DNA from: Poriferisodalis multihospitum
GTDB taxonomy: Bacteria > Actinomycetota > Acidimicrobiia > Acidimicrobiales > Poriferisodalaceae
DNA: 8,838 nt
Direction of reading: 5' to 3'
NCBI GenBank assembly: GCA_028278755.1
Contig: JAPYOI010000229.1
Coordinates: 1 to 8,838 of the forward strand
Made by a program: the position numbers and the translations under genes. The notes beneath the pieces were generated by a model. It was not told the origin of the DNA, ran no database searches, and worked only from the letters and a program-made list of their open reading frames with translations. Shown here in pieces: positions 5,742 through 8,838 of this stretch. Every line of letters begins with the position of its first letter. The first letter of the stretch is position 1.

Positions 5742-6297
5742 CCTCAGCCCCCGGCACCCACTGGAGGCGTCAGGTGACCGCGCGGCGGTGCGCCGGCAGA
5801 TGGGTCGTCGCCGCAAGGCCGTGATCGGCGCCTTCGTGCTGTTGCTGCTCATCGCTGGCGGGGCGGCGACAATCGCCGGCCTGCGCAACGCCACACTGTT
5901 CTTCCGCAATGCCGACGAGGCGATCGCGGAGCGGGTCGAGCTGGGCGATCGGCGCTTTCGCCTGCAGGGACGGGTGGTACCCGCGTCGGTGGCCGTCGAC
6001 GGCGGTGTGACCACGTTCGAAGTGATTCACAACTGCGCCTCGGTCGCGGTGCGCCACTCGGTCGATCCTCCGGACCTGTTCGAGTCGCCGTGGATACCGG
6101 TGGTGCTGGAAGGGCGCTGGGTGCCCGGAGAGGTCGCGACGGTCGCTGGGCGCGATACGCACTTCTTCTCAAGCGACAACATGCTCGTGAAGCACACCAA
6201 CGAGTACGCAGCAGCCAACGCGGATCGCATCGGTGATCCCGACGAGCCGCCCGAGGGCTTCCTCGACGACTGCCCATTCGAGGTGCCCCGGCTGTGA
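5734..6297 (+). CDS. ccmE: Periplasmic heme chaperone CcmE, 187 aa
   Basis: CcmE binds heme covalently and carries it from CcmC to CcmF. A basic segment (RRQMGRRRKA) precedes one membrane anchor (about residues 29-50), followed by an OB-fold domain on the outer face. The domain contains FRLQGRVVP, VRHSVDPPDLF and VVLEGRWV, the usual strand blocks, and the heme-binding HxxxY motif as KHTNEY: H154 is the heme-linked histidine and Y158 the conserved tyrosine. It is therefore the canonical His type, not the Cys variant (CxxxY) known from archaea and some bacteria. Two cysteines, C101 and C180, lie in the outer domain. The C-terminal tail is acidic and short. The start is GTG at 5734, overlapping the ccmD stop by 8 bases; GTG 5788 and ATG 5800 are weaker options that would shorten the cytoplasmic end. 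The gene overlaps ccmF as GTGA. Confidence 0.95.
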   Translation: MTDLSPRHPLEASGDRAAVRRQMGRRRKAVIGAFVLLLLIAGGAATIAGLRNATLFFRNADEAIAERVELGDRRFRLQGRVVPASVAVDGGVTTFEVIHNCASVAVRHSVDPPDLFESPWIPVVLEGRWVPGEVATVAGRDTHFFSSDNMLVKHTNEYAAANADRIGDPDEPPEGFLDDCPFEVPRL

Positions 6298-8234
6298 TCG
6301 CCGTGCTGGGCACGCTCGGCGTGGCCGTCGGCCTCGTCAGCGCGCTCGGCGGTGCCGCAACGCTGGTTGCAGCCAGAGCGCTCGGCGAGCCCGAGCGGTG
6401 CCGCCAGGCGCTGGCATGGATCGCGGCCATGGCCGGCGGCTGCGTGCTGGCTGTGGGAGCGATGGAGTTCGCCCTGCTCAGCGACGACTTCTCGCTCGCG
6501 TACGTGGCGCGCAACTCCACCATCGCCACACCGCTCATCTACAAGATCGCCACGCTCTGGGGCGCGCTCGAAGGATCCATCCTGCTGTGGGCGCTGGTGC
6601 TGTGCGGCTATGTGGGCGCCGCGGCATGGCGCTTCCGTGCCCGGACATCGGAACCAACGGTTGCCTGGGCGCTTGCGGTGATGCTGGGTGTGTGCATCTT
6701 CTTCTTCGCACTCCTTGCCGGTCCGGCGAACCCGTTCGGCACGCTCGCCGATCCGCCAGCGGACGGCGGCGGCTTGAATCCGCTGCTGCGCAACCACCCG
6801 CTGATGGCGATTCACCCCGTCATGCTGTACCTGGGGTACGTCGGGTTCACCGTGCCGTTCGGGTTCGCGGTCGCTGCGCTCATCACCGGCCAGTTCGACA
6901 GCCGCTGGCTGGCCGATACCCGCCGCTGGACGCTGATGGCCTGGGGAAGCCTGGGCGCAGGGATCATGCTGGGCGCCTGGTGGTCCTACGAGGTCTTGGG
7001 CTGGGGCGGCTACTGGGCATGGGATCCCGTCGAGAACGCCTCGCTGCTGCCGTGGCTGACCGCCACCGCATTCGTGCATTCGCTCATCACCCAGCAACGA
7101 CGCCAGATGCTGCGGGTGTGGAATCTCTCGCTGCTCATCGTGACGTTCGCGTTGACGATCTTCGGCACGTTCCTCACGCGCTCGGGCGTGCTCGAGTCGG
7201 TGCACGAGTTCAGCGAGTCATCGCTGGGACCGATCTTGCTGGCGTTCTTCGCGGTGATCGTGGTGAGCGGCGTGGTGCTGGTGGCCTGGCGCGGCGAGGC
7301 GCTGCGAAAGCCGGCCAGCCTGGGTTCGATCTGGTCCCGGGAAGGGTCGTTCCTCGGCAACAACCTGCTCTTCGCCGTCGCAGCATTCGTGGTGATGCTC
7401 GGCACGGTGTTCCCGCTCTTGGCCGAGGCGGTCGCGTCCGAGCGTCTGGCGGTGGGGCGGCCCTATTTCGACCGGATGCTCGCACCGGTCGGCATTGCGT
7501 TGCTCGGCCTCATGGCGCTGTCGCCGGCGCTCAATTGGCGCGACACCCCGGCTGAGCTTCGCTCGAAGCGGCTCGTGTGGCCTGCCGCGGCAGGGGCGCT
7601 GACCATGGTGCTGTCGGTGTGGGCCGGAGCACATGGACTGTGGCAGGTGCTGGCGCTGGGCTTGGGCGGTTTCGTCATCGGCAGCGCTGCGCGGCTGCTG
7701 TGGCTGGGCGTGCGGCGCAATGGCTGGCGCGGACTGCTGGGACGCACCGGCGGCGGCATGATCGCCCATATCGGGGTCGCCGTGATCGCCTTCGGGTTCA
7801 TCGCGTCGAGCGCATACGGATCTGAAGGCGAGTTCACGCTGTCGCCGGGGGAGTCCGGCGTGGTCGCGGGCCACCAGGTCACCTACTTGGGGCTCACCGA
7901 TGAAATAGAGAACGGCAACCGGGTCGTGCGGGTGCGAGTGGACGTCGAAGATCGGGGCATCTTCGAGCCGGCGGTGACACGTTTCGCCGAATTCGGCCAG
8001 CCGATCTCGACGCCGTCAGTGGCCACGAGCCTGATCGACGATGTGTATCTGTCGCTGGCCACCATCCCCGAAGAAGGAGACAGTGACGTAGCGCTGCGTG
8101 TGCTCATCAAACCGCTCGTGGCATGGATGTGGCTGGGCGGTGCCGTGCTCGTGCTGGGCATTGCCGCCGCCCTGGTGCCGACCCGCATCGGCGCACGCGA
8201 CCGCGTCCCGCGCCGCAGTGGAGTATCCGCATGA
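6294..8234 (+). CDS. ccmF: Cytochrome c heme lyase subunit CcmF, 646 aa
   Basis: CcmF is the core of the heme ligation complex: it takes heme from CcmE and, with CcmH, attaches it to CXXCH cysteines of apocytochromes. The length matches E. coli CcmF (about 647 aa). The WWD motif lies at about 236-254 (GWGGYWAWDPVENASLLPW). Four histidines match the E. coli positions almost exactly: H174 (MAIHP) and H304 (VHEF) flank the WWD site, while H262 (VHS) and H492 (MIAHIG) correspond to the ligands of the structural b-heme. Many hydrophobic helices span the chain, with a soluble outer domain at about 505-610 before the final helix at about 611-630. GTG at 6294 overlaps the ccmE stop (GTGA), and the 3' end overlaps ccmG (ATGA). 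No truncation or frameshift is visible. Confidence 0.97.
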   Translation: MIAVLGTLGVAVGLVSALGGAATLVAARALGEPERCRQALAWIAAMAGGCVLAVGAMEFALLSDDFSLAYVARNSTIATPLIYKIATLWGALEGSILLWALVLCGYVGAAAWRFRARTSEPTVAWALAVMLGVCIFFFALLAGPANPFGTLADPPADGGGLNPLLRNHPLMAIHPVMLYLGYVGFTVPFGFAVAALITGQFDSRWLADTRRWTLMAWGSLGAGIMLGAWWSYEVLGWGGYWAWDPVENASLLPWLTATAFVHSLITQQRRQMLRVWNLSLLIVTFALTIFGTFLTRSGVLESVHEFSESSLGPILLAFFAVIVVSGVVLVAWRGEALRKPASLGSIWSREGSFLGNNLLFAVAAFVVMLGTVFPLLAEAVASERLAVGRPYFDRMLAPVGIALLGLMALSPALNWRDTPAELRSKRLVWPAAAGALTMVLSVWAGAHGLWQVLALGLGGFVIGSAARLLWLGVRRNGWRGLLGRTGGGMIAHIGVAVIAFGFIASSAYGSEGEFTLSPGESGVVAGHQVTYLGLTDEIENGNRVVRVRVDVEDRGIFEPAVTRFAEFGQPISTPSVATSLIDDVYLSLATIPEEGDSDVALRVLIKPLVAWMWLGGAVLVLGIAAALVPTRIGARDRVPRRSGVSA

Positions 8235-8838
8235 GCAGCAACCCGGCCGCGCTCCGTGGCCGTTCGTGGGTGCGGGTTGCGGCAGTGCTCGTGGGTCTGG
8301 TGGCCGCCGGACTGATCGCGCTGCTGGCGACTCGGGACTCCGACGGCGGCGGCATCCGTGCCGCGAGCCCGCTCATCGGCGAGTTGGTCCCGCCATTGCG
8401 TGGCGAGCTCATCTGGCCGCCCGATTCGTTCCTCGACGCCGGTGGCGCACAAGCCCTGCCGGGGGCGCGGATCGGTCCCGATGATGTAGCGCGCTTCGAC
8501 ATCGACGCGGTTGGCCCGCTGTCATCAAATCCGCGGTGGGTGCTCGTCAATTTCTTCGCGTCGTGGTGTGTGCCCTGTGAGCGTGAACATCCCGCGCTCG
8601 CGACGTGGGCGGCTCGTCATTCCCGCGACGGTGTCCTCGTGGCTGTGCCATTCGGCGATCGGACGTCCGACGCGATTGCGTTCTACGAACGTCTCGGCGG
8701 CGACTGGTCGGTCGTCGACGATCCCGATTCCCGCTGGGCGGTCGAGTTCGGCGTACTGCGGCCGCCCGAATCGTTCCTGATCACACCCGACGGCATCGTG
8801 GCAGCTCGGTGGCAGGGACAGATCAGCGCAGACGATCC
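8231..8838 (+). CDS. ccmG: Thiol-disulfide oxidoreductase CcmG (DsbE/TlpA-like), partial at right edge
   Basis: CcmG is a membrane-anchored thioredoxin-fold protein that keeps the cysteines of apocytochrome c reduced for heme ligation. ATG at 8231 overlaps the ccmF stop (ATGA) and has GGAG at 8220-8223, seven bases upstream. The 202 residues seen contain one anchor helix (about 14-33), an outer linker of about 65 residues, and then the thioredoxin fold. The strand WVLVNFFASWCVPCEREHP holds the active site C113-x-x-C116, and LRPPESFLITPDG carries the expected cis-proline (P179 or P178). The WCVPC active site and the cis-Pro loop are typical of DsbE/TlpA reductants. The usual loop is GVPET-like; here it reads RPPES. 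The frame is open to the last base, so the C-terminus is missing. ResA or TlpA would look similar, but the position after ccmF argues for CcmG. Confidence 0.92.
   Translation, partial: MSSNPAALRGRSWVRVAAVLVGLVAAGLIALLATRDSDGGGIRAASPLIGELVPPLRGELIWPPDSFLDAGGAQALPGARIGPDDVARFDIDAVGPLSSNPRWVLVNFFASWCVPCEREHPALATWAARHSRDGVLVAVPFGDRTSDAIAFYERLGGDWSVVDDPDSRWAVEFGVLRPPESFLITPDGIVAARWQGQISADD

Noticed and set aside
6027..7205. Long minus-strand open frame opposite ccmE and ccmF
   Set aside because: It is antisense to well-supported genes; the Gln/His/Arg-rich translation has no recognisable domain.

Overview
The window comes from a high-GC bacterium. It carries a nearly complete System I cytochrome c maturation cluster (ccmABCDEFG, plus strand, about 3403 to the right edge). 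To its left are a short biotin carrier gene, a three-gene minus-strand unit and two small membrane-protein pieces. I infer an actinobacterium, perhaps of the Acidimicrobiia: GC-ending codons dominate, GTG starts are frequent, the 72-residue biotin carrier resembles mycobacterial TB7.3, there is a DUF5317-type membrane protein, and one gene appears to be leaderless. No rRNA or other phylogenetic marker is present, so the placement is tentative.

Layout. Bases 1-75 are the last 24 codons of an unidentified membrane protein (+). Bases 175-522 encode a 115-residue three-helix membrane protein of unknown function (+). Its stop codon abuts the stop codon of a convergent gene, with no base between them. 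The minus-strand unit reads right to left: a DUF5317-like membrane protein with a Pro/Ala-rich tail (3038-2067), an 87-residue two-helix membrane protein (2037-1774), and a class III (CaiB/BaiF-type) CoA transferase (1761-523). The gaps are 29 and 12 bases, but the 87-residue gene also seems to have its own promoter. A 115-base divergent region (3039-3153) separates this unit from the biotin carrier gene.

The ccm genes are packed tightly: ccmA/ccmB overlap by 23 bases, an 8-base gap precedes ccmC, then ccmC/ccmD (ATGA), ccmD/ccmE (8 bases), ccmE/ccmF (GTGA) and ccmF/ccmG (ATGA) all overlap. By established System I biology, CcmABCD load heme onto the periplasmic chaperone CcmE at a conserved histidine. 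CcmF then ligates the heme to the CXXCH motif of apocytochrome c, and CcmG keeps the apocytochrome cysteines reduced. All the key residues I looked for are present: the heme histidine of CcmE, four histidines and the WWD motif of CcmF, two histidines and the WWD motif of CcmC, and WCVPC in CcmG. ccmG runs off the right edge. ccmH/ccmI and any cytochrome genes are not in view.

No mobile element, CRISPR array, tRNA or rRNA was seen. No stretch over 300 bases lacks a gene. I do not see an undescribed system here. The points most worth following are the System I machinery in a probable actinobacterium, the candidate leaderless gene, and three membrane proteins with no assigned function.
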